In this document: in pieces, positions 24,900 to 33,738 of the stretch
Numbering within the stretch: the stretch's first letter is position 1
Layout of the letters: each line of letters starts with the position of its first letter
Assembly (NCBI GenBank): GCA_964507045.1
Contig: CAZDOO010000020.1
Span: forward strand, 4,143 to 68,142
Reading direction: 5' to 3'
DNA: 64,000 bases
Origin: UBA8199 sp964507045
Lineage (GTDB): Bacteria; Verrucomicrobiota; Verrucomicrobiia; Limisphaerales; UBA8199
The notes under the pieces: generated by a model
What the model saw: only the letters and a program-made list of their open reading frames with translations
Database searches by the model: none
What the model was told of the DNA's origin: nothing
Made by a program: the position numbers and the translations under genes

Positions 24900-27692
24900 A
24901 TGCAGGAACTGCTGAACAAGATCAAGGCGAGCGCCGCGGCGCGCCTGGCGTTGCCGCCCGGCCGCCAGCCGGCCCAGGAATTGGCCCGCTACAAGGCATT
25001 CCTCAAAGTGGAGACCCACCGGCTCAGGCTGCACCATCGCGCCGGTGCCGGCGGCCTCGAAATCTGCCATGCGCGCGCCGCCGTGCTCGACGCGCTCCTG
25101 CGCCACCTGTGGGACGCCGCCAAGGCCAGCCTGTCCGAGCAATCGCGCAAGGAGTTTCCGCCGCTGGCGCTGGTCGCCCTGGGCGGGTATGGCCGCGCCG
25201 AGCTTAATCCGCACAGCGACATTGACTTCATGTTCCTCCACAGCCGGCAGGTGGCCGCCGGCAGCCGCCCGCTGCCGCATCTCTCCCGCATCCTGGACGG
25301 CCTCCTCTATCCGCTGTGGGATATCGGCCTCAAGATTGGGCACTCGGTCCGCAGCCTTGAGGATTGCGTGAAGATCGCGAACAGCGACATGCAGTCCAAG
25401 ACCGCCCTGATTGAGGCCCGGTTCATCACCGGCGACGAGGGGCTGTTCAAGCGGTTTCAGCAAACCCTCCTCAGCAAGTGCGTGGCCGGCCACGAGGCCG
25501 AATACATCGCCATGCGCGTGGCGGACCAGGCCGCCCGCCGCGCCAAGTTTGGCAACTCCGCCTCCATGCAGGAGCCCAACCTCAAGAGCGGCTGCGGCGG
25601 CCTGCGCGACTTTCAGAACTTGCTCTGGATGGCCTACTTCAAGTACCGCACCCATTCGCTCAAGGAGCTTCAGGCCCACGCCCTCATCAACGAGAGCGAG
25701 CGCAAGCATTTGGAAGCCGCCTACGACTTCCTGCTCCGCGTCCGCACCGAGATACACTACCACACCAACCGCGCGACGGACGTGCTGGGCAAGAACCTGC
25801 AGCCTGCGGTCGCCTACAACCTCGGCTACCGCGAGCGCTCGCCCAGCAAGCGCATCGAAATGTTCATGCGCGAGCTCTACACCCACTCCCGCAACATCCT
25901 GCTCATCACCCGCACCCTGGAACAACGCCTGGCGCTCCTGCCCCAGCCCGGTCGGCTGTCGAGGCTGGCGCTGACCGGCCGGCTCTCGGGCTTGCTGCCC
26001 GGCGGGCGCAAGCGGGCCAGCGAACCCGTGGACGGCTTCAAGTTCCTGGACGGCCAGATTCACGCCACCACCAGCCGCGTCTTCCGCGACCACCCGCGCC
26101 GCCTGATGCGCGTGTTCCTTTACGCCCAGCAGCGCGGGCTGCGCCTCCACCCGGACCTGGCGCAACTCATCCGCAACCAGCTTGGCCTGGTGGACCGCGC
26201 CTTCCGGTCCGACGAGCGCGTGCGCGAAACCTTCCTGGCCATCCTCAATCAGCGTGGCGGCGTCGCCCCCATCCTGCGCGCCATGCACGAGGTGGATTTG
26301 CTCGGCAAGTACCTGCCCGAGTTTGGCAAGCTCACCTGCCTGGTCCAACACGAGTTCTACCATCAATACACCGCCGACGAGCACACGCTCATGTGCCTCG
26401 AGCAACTGGATCGCATCTGGGACGCCAAGACGCCCCCCTACTCCGCTTATACGTCGCTCTTCCAGAAGATCGAGCGCCCTTTCCTCCTTTACCTCGCCTT
26501 GCTTTTCCACGACGTGGGCAAGGCCGAGGGTCACGGCCGCCACTCCGAGGAAAGCTGCCACCTGGCCCTGCGCGCGGCCAAGCGCCTCAAGCTCGATGCC
26601 GCCGCCGCTCAAACTTTGCGCCTCGTGATCGAGCACCACCTGCTCATGGCCAACGTCTCCCAGCGGCGCGATCTGGATGACCCGGCCGTCATCCGCCAGT
26701 TTGCCGCCAAAGTGCAAAACCCGGAAAACCTGGCCCTGCTCACCCTCCACACCTTCGTGGACTCCCAGGCCACCAGCGACAAGCTCTGGAACGGTTTCAA
26801 GGACCTCCTGCTCAACACGCTCCACTACAAAGCCATGCAACTGCTGTCCGGCGGCACGCAGTTCGCCCGCGCCGAGGAGAAACGCCGCGAGCAGCTTCGG
26901 CAGGAAGTCCGCCGCCTCGCCGCCGACCACCTGAGCCCGGAGGAACTCGAGGCGCACTTCGCCACTCTGCCCCAGCGCTATTTCCAAATCTACGCGCCCA
27001 AGGATGTCCTCGCCGACCTGATGCTGACGCATCGCTTCATGCGTCTCCAGGTCTCGGAGCAGGAAAACCCCCTGGCCCCCGTCGTCCACTGGCACAATGA
27101 GCCCGACCGCGGCTACAACGTCGTCAAGGTTTGCACTTGGGACCGCGCCGGCCTGTTTCGCATGATCGCCGGCTCCCTCAGCGCCGCCGGCCTGAACATC
27201 CTCAGCGCCCAGATCTTCACCCGCACCGATGACATGGTCCTGGACATCTTCTACGTCGCCGACGCCATCACCGGCAACCTGGCCGGCCCGGACCAACGTG
27301 ATCGTTTCGAGAAGGTCCTTCGCCGAGCCCTCACCGGCGAGGAAGTGGATTTCCCCGCCCTGATCGGGCGCCAGAATATTACCCGTCCGCTCTACCAGGC
27401 CTACACCGGCGAGCGCATTGTGACCCAAATTCGCCTGGACAACGAAGCCTCCGATACGCGCACGCTCATCGAGATCGAAACCGAGGACCGCATTGGCCTG
27501 CTCTATACCATCTCCCGGACCCTGACGGAGCTGGCACTGGACATCTCCGCCGCCAAGATTTGCACTGAGCGCGGCGCCGCCCTCGATAGCTTCTACGTCC
27601 GGGAACTATCAGGCACCAAGGTGCTCGCCCCCGAACGCCAACGCGCCATCGAGCACCACCTCCGCCAGGCTATCCACGCCCTGGACCGCTAG
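24900..27692 (+). CDS. glnD: [Protein-PII] uridylyltransferase/uridylyl-removing enzyme
   Basis: A 930-residue bifunctional nitrogen sensor that uridylylates PII when glutamine is low and removes UMP when it is high. The nucleotidyltransferase motif GGYGRAELNPHSDIDFMFLH (about residues 95-114) has the two catalytic Asp. The HD hydrolase motif LLFHDVGKAEGHGRHSEES lies near residue 545. Two C-terminal ACT domains begin VVKVCTWDRAGLFRMIAGSL and LIEIETEDRIGLLYTISRTL. The start at 24900 (MQELLNKIKASAAARLALPP) is preferred to an upstream in-frame codon at 24867. It is convergent with the oxidoreductase gene, 11 bp apart. Confidence 0.95.
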   Translation: MQELLNKIKASAAARLALPPGRQPAQELARYKAFLKVETHRLRLHHRAGAGGLEICHARAAVLDALLRHLWDAAKASLSEQSRKEFPPLALVALGGYGRAELNPHSDIDFMFLHSRQVAAGSRPLPHLSRILDGLLYPLWDIGLKIGHSVRSLEDCVKIANSDMQSKTALIEARFITGDEGLFKRFQQTLLSKCVAGHEAEYIAMRVADQAARRAKFGNSASMQEPNLKSGCGGLRDFQNLLWMAYFKYRTHSLKELQAHALINESERKHLEAAYDFLLRVRTEIHYHTNRATDVLGKNLQPAVAYNLGYRERSPSKRIEMFMRELYTHSRNILLITRTLEQRLALLPQPGRLSRLALTGRLSGLLPGGRKRASEPVDGFKFLDGQIHATTSRVFRDHPRRLMRVFLYAQQRGLRLHPDLAQLIRNQLGLVDRAFRSDERVRETFLAILNQRGGVAPILRAMHEVDLLGKYLPEFGKLTCLVQHEFYHQYTADEHTLMCLEQLDRIWDAKTPPYSAYTSLFQKIERPFLLYLALLFHDVGKAEGHGRHSEESCHLALRAAKRLKLDAAAAQTLRLVIEHHLLMANVSQRRDLDDPAVIRQFAAKVQNPENLALLTLHTFVDSQATSDKLWNGFKDLLLNTLHYKAMQLLSGGTQFARAEEKRREQLRQEVRRLAADHLSPEELEAHFATLPQRYFQIYAPKDVLADLMLTHRFMRLQVSEQENPLAPVVHWHNEPDRGYNVVKVCTWDRAGLFRMIAGSLSAAGLNILSAQIFTRTDDMVLDIFYVADAITGNLAGPDQRDRFEKVLRRALTGEEVDFPALIGRQNITRPLYQAYTGERIVTQIRLDNEASDTRTLIEIETEDRIGLLYTISRTLTELALDISAAKICTERGAALDSFYVRELSGTKVLAPERQRAIEHHLRQAIHALDR

Positions 27693-27703
27693 CCGGTGGC
27701 CGG

Positions 27704-28894
27704 TTACTTCAGGCCGTAGGCCTTGGCGGCACGCGCGCCCAACTGACGGGTGGCCAATTGGCGGAGGTCCACAGCGGGGCCGAGGGTAACGCCGGCGGAT
27801 GATTTGGCGCCGGTGGCAAGGCTCTGCTCGGCGCCTTCGAGGACGAGGGTGGTGTAGAAGCCGAGGGTGATGGGATGGGAGGTGGCTTCGCGGTCGGCGG
27901 CGGAGAGCTGGCCATTGCGCAGCGCGAGGATTTGCTGGTAGAGCCGGCCCGGACTGGTGATGCCGTAGCCGGTCACGGTGCCATCCTTCTCGAAGTTGCG
28001 AAAGAGGGGGTTAACTTGGAGGATGCCCTCGGCATGCACCTCGCGCAGGCCGGGAGTGTCCAGCCCGAGATCAATCAGCCCCTCGGAGCAAATGATGCGG
28101 CTGGATTGGACCGTGATGGATTCGGCGGTGTTGGGCACCGCCCAGCCGGTAATGATGTGGGCCTGGGCGCCGGTCGCAAAGAGTATCTCCGTATCCACCA
28201 GGTCATAGCCGTTGACGGGGATGGGTTTGAGGGAGGGGAGCTTCTGCGAGTAGCCGGTGGCGCGGACTTGCACCGGGATGAGGTTGACGATCTTCATCAG
28301 CGCGTCGGCCATGTGCACCGTCAGGAACGAGACGGGGGTGTTCTTCTCAGCGAAGTCCGGCGAGGCGAAAAAGCGCGGCGTGTGGTTGGGATCCACCACC
28401 TGCAACTTGTCCAGCATGTAGAAGACCGCCGTCTGGAACGTGCCGTAACGGCCTTTCTGAAAGCGGGCCTCGGCCTCCTTGATGCGCGGGTCCTCGCGCT
28501 TGTGGAAGTCAATGCCGAGGAAGCGCCCGGACTTCTTCGCCGCCTCGATCATGGCGTGAGCGTCTTTCACCGTGGCCGCCGCAGGCTTGGGGACCACCAC
28601 ATCAAGCCCGGCGCGGAGGGCCTCCACGGTCGGGGCGCAGTGCAGGTGGTCGGGGGTATTGACCTGCACGGCGTCGAGTTTGACTTTGGCCAGCAAGTCG
28701 CGGTAGCTGGCAAAGCGCCGGGCCTTGGGAATGCCGGCCAGGTCGGCGAACCAGTGGCGGCATTGCTCGTTGGGGTCGGCGACGGCGCAGACATCCAACA
28801 GGTGCGAGTAGGGGCTGTGGAAATAGAGATGCTGGTAAATCTCGCGCACGACGGCGCCGGCGCCGATGATGCCGAGTTTGAGTTTGGTTTGCAT
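27704..28894 (-). CDS. Gfo/Idh/MocA-family oxidoreductase
   Basis: A 396-residue NAD(P)-dependent dehydrogenase. The Rossmann motif LGIIGAGAVVREIYQHL is at residues 7-23, VQVNTPDHLHCAPTVEALRA follows, and the dinucleotide/catalytic loop reads DVVVPKPAAATVKDAHAM. The usual EKP triad is PKP here: the Lys is kept but the preceding Glu is replaced. The second domain contains GIDFHKREDP, which includes the conserved aromatic/His region. The substrate is probably a sugar or polyol derivative but cannot be specified. It begins a few bases after the M20 peptidase stop, so the two form an operon. Confidence 0.9.
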   Translation of the reverse strand: MQTKLKLGIIGAGAVVREIYQHLYFHSPYSHLLDVCAVADPNEQCRHWFADLAGIPKARRFASYRDLLAKVKLDAVQVNTPDHLHCAPTVEALRAGLDVVVPKPAAATVKDAHAMIEAAKKSGRFLGIDFHKREDPRIKEAEARFQKGRYGTFQTAVFYMLDKLQVVDPNHTPRFFASPDFAEKNTPVSFLTVHMADALMKIVNLIPVQVRATGYSQKLPSLKPIPVNGYDLVDTEILFATGAQAHIITGWAVPNTAESITVQSSRIICSEGLIDLGLDTPGLREVHAEGILQVNPLFRNFEKDGTVTGYGITSPGRLYQQILALRNGQLSAADREATSHPITLGFYTTLVLEGAEQSLATGAKSSAGVTLGPAVDLRQLATRQLGARAAKAYGLK

Positions 28895-28899
28895 AGGGG

Positions 28900-30747
28900 C
28901 TAGGTGAGCGTGCCGGTTTGGCGGAGGAGGAACACGGCCAGGAATTCGGCCGCGGCGCGCACGTCATCCAGGGCGATCTGTTCCTGGTCGGAGTGAGCGA
29001 AGGCGAGCTGGCCGGGCCCGAAGGTCAGGACCTGCATCTCCGGGTATTCGGTAGCGAACAGGCGCGCGTCGCAGGAGACCGTCCAGCCGAGGATGGGCTC
29101 GTTCTTCCACAGGCCGCAGGCTTTGGCGGCGGCGATGGCGTTGCGGACGGAAGGAGAATCGGGTGCGCCGTCGAAGGCCACGTTGTGCAGCTTCTCATAG
29201 GCCACGGCCAGGACGTCCTCGCCGCGTTCGGATCGGCCAACGCGGCGCAGGTAATTCTCGGCCCCGCGCTGGGCGGCGCGACGGAGACGCTCCATGACTT
29301 CCAGGATGCCGTGGGTGGGAATGAAACCCTGGCCGCCTTCGAGGACGAGGGTGGAGGCGGAGCCTGGCGGTTGGCTATTGGCGATTGGCGATTGCGTTCC
29401 CGCCTGGGGCTGCGGGCGGGAGGCGAGATCGAAGCACACGCGCCCGCCCGCGCCGGCTTCCAGCTTCGCCCGGGAGGACACCAGGCTGCGGACCAGGTGG
29501 GCCATCTTGGTGATGGCACCGTCGCGCTCACGGATGGCCCCCATGTGACCGGTGGCGCCGTGGACATCCACCCTGAAGCCGTCCCCCACGCGCTGGAGGT
29601 CGTAATGGCGGGCCACCATCGGCTTGCCGGTGGCGGAGTCGGTCACTCTGGTTTTGTCCCCGTAAAGGCCGACATAGCCGGCCAGCCCGGCAGCCAGGCA
29701 GTCACTCACGAGCAGTTCCGTTTGGGCGCCGGGCGGACGATCAAAGCGGACCGTGAAGCTGACCTCGCCGCAGATCCGGCTGGGATGCTCGCCGAAGGGA
29801 CCAATCATGCCGTGGCAGGTCTGGACGGGACGCTGAGGGAAGAGCGCGTGACGGCTCTCGGCGCGGATGGCGGCCCCCTCCTTCTCCATCTCTTCGTTGA
29901 CGAAGGCAAACATCTCGAAGGCCGAGACCCCGGGCGGCGCTTTCAGGTCAGCGCGGTACCACACCGCGCCGCGATTGGCGGGGTAGAACTTCAGATCGGT
30001 GCACTCGCAGACGAGGATGCTGTCGTAAAGCTTCCGGAGGTCGCGGTCCATGGCCAGCGAGAGCGAGCCGTTGCCGCCGGTTTCCTCCTCGACGACCAGC
30101 ATCGCCAGCACGTTGCGGTTGAGCTTCAGCCCGGTGCTGGCCAAGGCCTCGGCCAGCACCTTGAGCGCGGCGACGATGCTCACCACCGGACCTTTGTCAT
30201 CACACGCACCCCGGCCAAGGACGGTGCCGGCCTTGACGCGCGGGGGGAAGTAGGGAGCAACCACGTCAACGTGCGCATTGAGGGCCACCGACTGACCGTC
30301 CATGCCGCCGCCCCCGCCGGGGACCAGGTAGAGCAGATTGGAACGGCCGGCGTAGGTCTCCTCCGGCGAGAGGCCCTGGGGTCGCTGCGGTGTCCTGGTA
30401 AAATGCAGCAGGGAGTAATTCGGGTGGGACTGGATGGCGGGGTTGACGGCCCGGCGTTCAAGCCGCGCGCCGGGGAAACCCAGGCCCCCTAACTCGCGTT
30501 CGAGGATGCGGAAGCAACCATCCTCCGCTGCCCGCATTCGCGCAACCTCAGGGCTGGGCGTGGTATCAATGCGACACAGCTCGACGAGCAGCTCGCGCAG
30601 GTAGCGCCGGAAGCCGGCCGTGCGCGTGCGGGCGAATATTTCGCGCACCACGGGCGGCAAGGCGGCAGCGGCCGCCGGGGACGCCTTGTGGCTGGACGTG
30701 GCAGGCTTGCGCGTGCGGTTCCGGGTTGCAGTTCGTTTTGCAGGCAT
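28900..30747 (-). CDS. M20-family metallopeptidase (ArgE/DapE/dipeptidase type)
   Basis: A 615-residue zinc peptidase, longer than the usual 400-470. Metal-binding motifs are present: VALNAHVDVVAP (His and Asp), RGACDDKGPVVSIVAALKVL (bridging Asp), VVEEETGGNGSLSLAM (Glu-Glu) and AFAHSDQEQIALDD (His near the C-terminus). The dimerisation domain contains VHGATGHMGAIRERDGAI. An in-frame insertion PQAGTQSPIANSQPPG corresponds to a GGCGATTGGC-type tandem at 29367-29398. The N-terminal 40 residues are a Lys/Arg/Ala/Thr/Ser/Pro-rich tail. The ATG at 30747 is chosen over 30768. Substrate unknown; it pairs with the Gfo/Idh/MocA oxidoreductase. Confidence 0.9.
   Translation of the reverse strand: MPAKRTATRNRTRKPATSSHKASPAAAAALPPVVREIFARTRTAGFRRYLRELLVELCRIDTTPSPEVARMRAAEDGCFRILERELGGLGFPGARLERRAVNPAIQSHPNYSLLHFTRTPQRPQGLSPEETYAGRSNLLYLVPGGGGGMDGQSVALNAHVDVVAPYFPPRVKAGTVLGRGACDDKGPVVSIVAALKVLAEALASTGLKLNRNVLAMLVVEEETGGNGSLSLAMDRDLRKLYDSILVCECTDLKFYPANRGAVWYRADLKAPPGVSAFEMFAFVNEEMEKEGAAIRAESRHALFPQRPVQTCHGMIGPFGEHPSRICGEVSFTVRFDRPPGAQTELLVSDCLAAGLAGYVGLYGDKTRVTDSATGKPMVARHYDLQRVGDGFRVDVHGATGHMGAIRERDGAITKMAHLVRSLVSSRAKLEAGAGGRVCFDLASRPQPQAGTQSPIANSQPPGSASTLVLEGGQGFIPTHGILEVMERLRRAAQRGAENYLRRVGRSERGEDVLAVAYEKLHNVAFDGAPDSPSVRNAIAAAKACGLWKNEPILGWTVSCDARLFATEYPEMQVLTFGPGQLAFAHSDQEQIALDDVRAAAEFLAVFLLRQTGTLT
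29367..29398 (-). repeat. GGCGATTGGC-type in-frame repeat in the M20 gene
   Basis: The plus strand reads GGCGGTTGGCTATTGGCGAT followed by TGGCGATTGCG. It encodes SPIANSQPP on the minus strand. The same word occurs inside the alpha-2-macroglobulin gene at 46796-46818. Confidence 0.6.
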
Positions 30748-31089
30748 GGCTTCTCGCAGCGCAGGCAAGCTAACAGGCGCAACCGGAGTGTCAAGAAACG
30801 TGGAAGTCCGTTTCCCGGGAACGGGAGCGGAAAGCGCTGCGGCTCAGGCTGGCACGGGGACAGACTCAGGCCGCCTTGATGTGGGCGCTGCTATCTTATG
30901 TCTGAAAATGTGGCGGCAGGCATCCGTGCCTGCCGTAGAGGGCGGCTTCCAGCCGCCCGGAAGGAACTCACAAAAGACAAGGAGAGCTGACAAATCGGAG
31001 CGGTCCAGCGATTAGCCAAACGATGACTGCGTCAAACGTCTGCTGCCAAACGCCAATCGGCCTTAGACCCGCAATGACCCCTCTTGATC
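30748..31089. other. Intergenic region, nothing recognised
   Basis: About 340 bp upstream of the M20 operon. I see no open frame, promoter pair or RNA gene that I can defend. A GGCGGCAGGCATCCGTGCCTGCCGTA stretch (30910-30935, partly palindromic) is the only structured element. Confidence 0.3.
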
Positions 31090-31244
31090 CCATCCTAAAC
31101 CCCTCCTAAACCCCTCGTATGCCCCTCGTATTTGAAATACGAGGGGCATACGAGGGGCATACGAGGGGCATACGAGGGGCATACGAGGGGCATACGAGGG
31201 GTATACGAGGGGTATACGAGGGGTTTAGGAGGGGCTAAGGATGG
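31090..31244. repeat. Hairpin B: asymmetric array of 11-bp units
   Basis: Left arm 31090-31133 is 44 nt with three 11-bp units; right arm 31135-31244 is 110 nt with nine. The right arm reads AAATAC, five GAGGGGCATAC, two GAGGGGTATAC, GAGGGGTTTAG, GAGGGGCTAAG, GATGG. The reverse complement of the left arm reads AAATAC, GAGGGGCATAC, two GAGGGGTTTAG, GATGG. The arms match at both ends, with two mismatches, and differ by exactly 66 bp, or six units. This implies expansion of one arm of an originally symmetric hairpin by whole units, with only a single G between the arms. Confidence 0.95.
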
Positions 31245-31290
31245 ACTACTTGGCGGTTCACCTTGGCTGGCGAGCGTTGAGAGTTGAGGG

Positions 31291-31443
31291 CTATACGCCG
31301 TGCCTGAGCGTCTCCAACCCGCTCACGTAGCCGAGATCCGGGCCCTCGCCGACAAACTTGATGAGTTGATCAATACCTTGAATGCGCAGGCGTACCTCGG
31401 GCGAGCGTCCCCGCGAGCTCAAGTATCCTGGGGGAAGGGGCCG
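31291..31443 (-). pseudogene. Possible coding relic (C-terminal fragment)
   Basis: In one minus-strand frame the sequence reads SPEVRLRIQGIDQLIKFVGE, then GPDLGYVSGLETLRHGV and a TAG at 31293-31291. The composition looks like a natural protein C-terminus, but the frame is closed by a stop a short way upstream and there is no start codon of quality. I do not recognise the family. It is best read as a remnant of a decayed gene. Confidence 0.3.
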
Positions 31444-31557
31444 AAGTCAGGGCTCGCGAGGAGGCTCGCCCTCCCCAACAGCCGTTTCAAACAGGCTATT
31501 GGAGGCGCGACGGCTTGGGCCCGTACTCTGGCAATCTTAATCCCCGGCGAAACGGCC

Positions 31558-31698
31558 CTACCGCGCCGGTTTGGCGGTGGACTTGCTGGCCAGTTGCTTA
31601 ATCTGCTCCGTCACCTCGGCCACCGCCTTCTTCTGCGGCTCGGTGAGGCCGGGAGCGCTGTCGAGCTTGGCCAGCGCGGCGTAGGCCCGCAACCTCAC
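31558..31698 (-). pseudogene. Possible coding relic (C-terminal fragment)
   Basis: A minus-strand frame reads AYAALAKLDSAPGLTEPQKK, then AVAEVTEQIKQLASKSTAKP and AR before a TAG at 31560-31558. It has the alternating helix pattern of a real protein end but only about 46 codons, with no start signal. It lies directly after the prepilin stop and in the prepilin's frame. It is either a relic of another gene or a former extension of the prepilin gene. Confidence 0.3.
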
Positions 31699-31704
31699 GC
31701 CACC

Positions 31705-32565
31705 TCACTGTAATGGATGGGTGGTGACGTTGGTAAGCCTCATATAATCGTTCTTACCCCCGTAATCACCCTGCTTCCAATTCCGGCTTTCCGGGTCGCG
31801 CAGCTTGTAAATCTCGGCGTGGCCATCGTTAAAATTGATGCCATAGCCGAAATCATGGGCGCGGGACGGCAGATCCCACAACCCGTGCGATCCCGACATA
31901 TCTACCAGGAACATGGCATCGGTAATGTTTGCCGTGTCTTCATCTAACACCAGCCAAGTCTGGGCTGGTTTGCTGATCTCCACCTCCTTGAGATATACAG
32001 GGCGCATTGGATCCCGTGCACCGGGACTGGTTATAACAAACTCCGGATTGCACCCCCAGCTCGCGCCTCCCATGTAGGAATTCATCGAGATGCTGCGCAG
32101 AATCGGCTTGTTCTTGTATTGGGCTGCGACACTTCCATTGTCTGCTATCCGCAGATCGGCGGGACAGTGATACACGCCAAGCTGTCTCGTATAGCTCCAA
32201 AGCGTCCCTTTCTGGATGCCGGTCGGATCGGCACCACCATACACGTAGGAACCAGGCAGTCCGCCTCTTGCGGCATTACCGCCACACCAATAGGACGGAA
32301 ACCCTCCATAGTTGGGATAAGCCGAAGCAATCCTGCCATTATTGTCATCGGCATACATTTTGTACGCCAACGCTATCTGTTTCAGGTTGTTAATACAGTA
32401 GATGCGTTGCGCGCGGCCTTTCGCCTTGGCCAAGGCCGGCAGCAGCAGGGCCGCCAGGATGGCGATGATGGCGATGACGACGAGCAGCTCGATCAGGGTA
32501 AAGGCGCCATGGCGGAGCGATTGGGGGGGCTGACTCTTCAGTTCGTTTCTTGCGTGCCGTTTCAT
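31705..32565 (-). CDS. Type II secretion/type IV prepilin-like protein
   Basis: A 286-residue pseudopilin. The prepilin peptidase site is HGAFTLIELLVVIAIIAILA (cleavage before the Phe, Glu at +5), followed by ALLLPALAKAKGRAQ and YCINNLKQIALAYKMYADDN. This N-terminal methylation/helix module and NNLKQI are hallmarks of the large verrucomicrobial and planctomycete pseudopilin expansions. The C-terminal domain is Gly/Tyr-rich with GINFNDGHAEIYKLRDPE near the end, equivalent to the NFLFADGHV motif of DUF1559-type proteins. No secretion-system genes adjoin it, so it is an orphan substrate or minor pilin. Confidence 0.92.
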   Translation of the reverse strand: MKRHARNELKSQPPQSLRHGAFTLIELLVVIAIIAILAALLLPALAKAKGRAQRIYCINNLKQIALAYKMYADDNNGRIASAYPNYGGFPSYWCGGNAARGGLPGSYVYGGADPTGIQKGTLWSYTRQLGVYHCPADLRIADNGSVAAQYKNKPILRSISMNSYMGGASWGCNPEFVITSPGARDPMRPVYLKEVEISKPAQTWLVLDEDTANITDAMFLVDMSGSHGLWDLPSRAHDFGYGINFNDGHAEIYKLRDPESRNWKQGDYGGKNDYMRLTNVTTHPLQ

Positions 32566-32856
32566 GATGCAATTTGCGATAGGCTTACAATTAAACTGTA
32601 GACCTGAACCAGACTACAGGTCAAGACCGCCGATGCAAGCATTTCCCCCCTCTTTCTCAACCTCATTAAACAGGCCATTGGCCAGCCGTAGCGGCTCGGC
32701 CGCCCGCTGGACTCCAATGTGGGGGGTGCAGTCCGATTCCCGGCAATGAGAGAATAACTCGCCGATGGCAACGGCCGGCCCCCGGAAGCCCGCCGCCTAG
32801 GGCTGCCCCAGATTAGGAAGTTGCGGAGCCCGCAGGCGCGGTTCAGAGTTGTCAGT
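32566..32856. other. Intergenic region between divergent prepilin and tatD
   Basis: About 290 bp. The prepilin-proximal part holds an inverted repeat (CTGTAG at 32596-32601, CTACAG at 32614-32619). The rest has no gene or clear promoter. Confidence 0.4.
32596..32619 (-). promoter_or_regulatory. Inverted repeat upstream of the prepilin, possible operator
   Basis: CTGTAG and CTACAG are perfectly complementary and separated by 12 bp, about 30 bp before the prepilin start codon. This fits an operator or a 5'-UTR hairpin. No protein partner is identifiable. Confidence 0.3.
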
Positions 32857-33672
32857 ATGCCAGTTTTTTACGACACGCATGCCCATCTGGGCCGGGCCGA
32901 ATTTGCCGAAGATTTGCCGCAGATCATCGCCCGGGCGGAGGCCGCCGGCATTGCCCGGATCATCACGATTGCCACCGACCTGGCCAGCAGCAAACGCTCG
33001 ATCGCGCTGGCGGAGCAGCTCCCCAACGTCTATGCCGCAGTGGGCTGGCATCCTTCCGATGCCGCGGCAGCGCCCGAGGATTTCCGGCCCGCCCTCCGCG
33101 AGCTGGCGCAGCATCCCAAAGTCGTGGCCCTGGGCGAGACCGGGCTGGATTACCACCGGTTCCCGAGCCGGCAAGGGGGAGAGGCCGTGGCTGATATCGC
33201 GCGCGTCAAGGCCAAACAGGCCGGGTTGTTCCGCCAGCACCTGGAAGTGGCCGCCGAGCTGGGACTCGGCTGCGTCATCCATCAACGTGACGCGCTGGAG
33301 GATACCCTCGCGCTGCTCCAGCCGTTCGCCGACCGCGTGCGCGGGGTGTTCCATTGCTTTGCCGACGACGCCGCGGCCATGCGGCGGGTCCTGGCGCTGG
33401 GCTCGCTGGTCAGCTTCACCGGCATCCTGACTTTCAAGAACGGCCAGAACATCCGCGACACGCTGGCCGCAACGCCCCTCGACCAGCTCATGCTGGAAAC
33501 CGACTGCCCGTTTCTGGCCCCCATGCCCTACCGCGGCAAACGCTGCGAGCCGGCGCATCTCCAGGAGACGGCCAAGGTCGCGGCCCAGGTGAAAGGTTGC
33601 AGCCTGGAGGCGCTCAGCGCCGCCACCTGCGCCACGGCGGAAAAGTTCTTCGGGCGGCGGCGGCAGGGGTAA
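32857..33672 (+). CDS. TatD-family metal-dependent hydrolase (DNase)
   Basis: A 271-residue TIM-barrel hydrolase. The metal-binding motifs are intact: FYDTHAHLG (HxH), GLDYHRF with GETG (Glu), FHCFADD (His) and LETDCPFLAPMPYRGKRCEP (Asp and the family signature). Known members are 3'-5' exonucleases acting in DNA repair or degradation, although many homologues are uncharacterised. The ATG at 32857 is chosen because the protein starts at once with the first strand; an upstream in-frame codon at 32821 would add 12 residues. Confidence 0.93.
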   Translation: MPVFYDTHAHLGRAEFAEDLPQIIARAEAAGIARIITIATDLASSKRSIALAEQLPNVYAAVGWHPSDAAAAPEDFRPALRELAQHPKVVALGETGLDYHRFPSRQGGEAVADIARVKAKQAGLFRQHLEVAAELGLGCVIHQRDALEDTLALLQPFADRVRGVFHCFADDAAAMRRVLALGSLVSFTGILTFKNGQNIRDTLAATPLDQLMLETDCPFLAPMPYRGKRCEPAHLQETAKVAAQVKGCSLEALSAATCATAEKFFGRRRQG

Positions 33673-33702
33673 TCGGTTAATTGAGTTGAATGAGTTGAAG
33701 GG
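33671..33702. repeat. TTGAGTTGAA-type short repeat between convergent genes
   Basis: The plus strand reads TTAATTGAGTTGAATGAGTT followed by GAAGG, with a 9-bp period. Related words lie at 61370-61425 (as AACTCATT), inside alpha-2-macroglobulin at 47145-47182 and in the anti-sigma 3' end at 19479-19518. Confidence 0.5.
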
Positions 33703-33738
33703 GCGGGCGTCATGGCGCTCATTTGACTCCTTCCCTCC

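Noticed and set aside
24798..27428. Minus-strand frame extending upstream of the third ECF sigma gene
   Set aside because: It is antisense to the well-supported glnD gene. The sigma protein starts naturally at 24797, and the extension has no recognisable domain.
28918..30492. 524-codon plus-strand frame over the M20 gene
   Set aside because: The minus strand has all M20 metal-binding motifs; the plus frame is a shadow caused by high GC content.
31135..31244. Array of identical units that might be a CRISPR
   Set aside because: Units are 11 bp and directly adjacent with no unique spacers, and no cas gene is present.
31300..31713. 137-codon plus-strand frame opposite the coding relics
   Set aside because: The minus strand shows more protein-like fragments at both ends. 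The plus frame has Leu/Arg/Gly-rich sequence without a domain and no ribosome binding site.
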